A stretch of 64,000 nucleotides of DNA from Streptomyces melanogenes (GTDB lineage: Bacteria; Actinomycetota; Actinomycetes; Streptomycetales; Streptomycetaceae): assembly GCF_014649795.1 (NCBI RefSeq), contig NZ_BMTS01000023.1, positions 56,876 through 120,875 on the forward strand, written 5' to 3'. Below the pieces are notes generated by a model. That model was not told the origin of the DNA. It saw only the letters and a program-made list of their open reading frames with translations, and did not search any database. Below are positions 63,074 to 64,000 of the stretch, piece after piece; positions within the stretch are counted from its first letter, which is position 1, and every line of letters starts with the position of its first letter. The translations under genes and the position numbers were made by a program.

Positions 63074-63457
63074 ATGTACGTATCTGGCATGCGCAAGGTG
63101 GTCGCCGCCGGAGCGGTTGCGGCACTTGCGGGAACGGGGATCCTGCTCGGCAGCAGCACGGCATCGGCGGCGCCCGCGACGGCGACCGTCGCCGCCGCCC
63201 GGCAGGCTCCCGCCCCGGCGGCCCAGCCCACCGGCAAGGTTGTCGCCAACGGCGGTCTGTGGGTGCGACAGGACGCGACCACCGCGTCCAAGCGGCTCAA
63301 CCTGCTGCCCAAAGGCACGGTGACCGCCCTGCAGTGCAAGAAGAACGCCCAGAACGTGGACGGCAACCGGCTCTGGTACAAGGTCGGCGCGGGCAAGCCC
63401 GGTTGGGTGGCCGCCCGCTATGTGCAGAACCTCGCCCCGGTGCCGTACTGCAAGTGA
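63074..63457 (+). CDS. Secreted SH3-like domain protein
   Basis: 127 residues. Signal peptide (about 7-33, ending ASAA). An Ala/Pro linker leads to a bacterial SH3 domain (GLWVRQDATTASKRLNLLPKG, LWYKVGAGKPGWVAARYVQ). Such domains bind cell wall. ATG 63074 has AAAGGG upstream. Confidence 0.85.
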   Translation: MYVSGMRKVVAAGAVAALAGTGILLGSSTASAAPATATVAAARQAPAPAAQPTGKVVANGGLWVRQDATTASKRLNLLPKGTVTALQCKKNAQNVDGNRLWYKVGAGKPGWVAARYVQNLAPVPYCK

Positions 63458-63583
63458 GCTGATTGGGTGTCAATGGGCGTCTGTCCCGGCTGGGCCGGAA
63501 CAGACGCCCGCACCGCGTGACCGCCCCCGGCTTCGTGACGTGGCACCGCTGGTCGGCGGCGCCACGTCAGGCCTGGGCGAGGA

Positions 63584-63905
63584 TCACTGTGAGGACCACC
63601 AGGTCGACGAGGTGACGGCGGTGTAGCCCAGCGACTCGTACAGCGGTCGTCCGAGCCGTGAGGCGGTGAGTGTCACCGGCAGGTTCGCGAGGGGCGCGAG
63701 CGAGCCGAGCATGACGGCCCGTCCGGCGCCGCGCGAGCGGTGTGCCGACGGTGTGCCGACCCAGTAGTGGCTGCCGAACCCCTCGTGGACGACGCTGACA
63801 CCGGCTCCGACCATCTCGCCGTCGAGGACGGCGACGAACACGTCCACGCCCGGCTGCTCGATCAGTGTTGTCGGGAACAGCTCGCCAGGACGGTAGGTGT
63901 CGGAC
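63584..63905 (-). pseudogene. GNAT acetyltransferase, 5'-truncated
   Basis: The C-terminal half of a GNAT fold is clear: VDVFVAVLDGEMVGAGVSVV, YWVGTPSAHRSRGAGRAVM (acetyl-CoA loop, with RSRGAG) and LYESLGYTAV. The N-terminal half is missing, and the frame upstream runs into the terminator at 63911-63957, from which the only available ATG (63946) comes. This looks like a deletion junction. Confidence 0.65.
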
Positions 63906-63910
63906 GATGA

Positions 63911-63957
63911 AAAAGAGTTCAATGCCCGAGGCTCTGGACTGGGCACTGAACTCTTTT
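63911..63957. terminator. 17-bp stem terminator
   Basis: AAAAGAGTTCAATGCCC pairs with GGGCACTGAACTCTTTT (one mismatch) around a 13-nt loop. A/T-rich ends allow termination in both directions. Confidence 0.75.
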
Positions 63958-64000
63958 CTGCGCAGCCGAGGCTGAGGAAGTGCGCACTGGTCTGTTCAGT

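Overview
The window is very GC-rich with strong codon bias, GGAGG-type ribosome binding sites, many short ATGA overlaps, leaderless starts and abundant secreted or Tat-exported proteins. This points to a Streptomyces-type actinomycete chromosome. No tRNA, rRNA or CRISPR array was seen. The only trace of a mobile element is a fragment of an IS5-type transposase.

Region 1 (1-18.8 kb) is the right-hand end of a hybrid NRPS / trans-AT polyketide gene cluster, all on the + strand and tightly coupled. It starts inside an NRPS gene (A domain for threonine with an embedded FkbM O-methyltransferase, then a carrier protein). A 3059-residue NRPS follows: C-A(Ser)-PCP, dual E/C-like-A(unassigned, embedded N-methyltransferase)-PCP, then a terminal C domain whose catalytic HH is replaced by PW. 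Next comes a beta-branching (HMG-synthase) cassette: donor ACP, Cys-to-Ser decarboxylating KS, HMG synthase, ECH1 dehydratase fused to a PfaD-type enoylreductase, and a tandem acyltransferase. No KS extension modules, ECH2, thioesterase, MbtH or regulator is in view. The rest of the cluster must lie to the left.

Region 2 (18.8-24.7 kb) is an edge zone. It has a decapitated lectin-like gene, the transposase scrap, two small unknown genes, a Tat-exported alpha/beta hydrolase, a CGNR regulator, a DinB protein, a frameshifted methyltransferase and an NmrA-like protein. Several related TCACC-N9/10-GGTGA palindromes lie here.

Region 3 (24.7-30.7 kb) is a DUF4331 / TPR / NicO-type metal transporter operon divergent from a SigK-like ECF sigma factor and its RskA-like anti-sigma factor.

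Region 4 (30.8-49.8 kb) is accessory chromosome: acyltransferase, AraC regulator, a compact three-gene ECF-sigma unit, a TerD-vWA fusion, a StrS-type aminotransferase, a PLD-like secreted protein, deoxynucleoside kinase, an SDR-NTF2 fusion divergent from a MarR regulator with two clear operators, a lipoprotein, and a Tat-exported beta-propeller/TPR repeat protein.

Region 5 (49.7-64 kb) holds a PucR-like regulator with an end-of-gene frameshift, DUF4394 and ComB-like proteins, a Tat sulfatase, a PepSY membrane protein with a Met/His-rich partner, DUF4395/thioredoxin, YbaK/EamA/LysR, a surface Ig-like protein interrupted by an amber codon, an SH3-like secreted protein and a truncated acetyltransferase.
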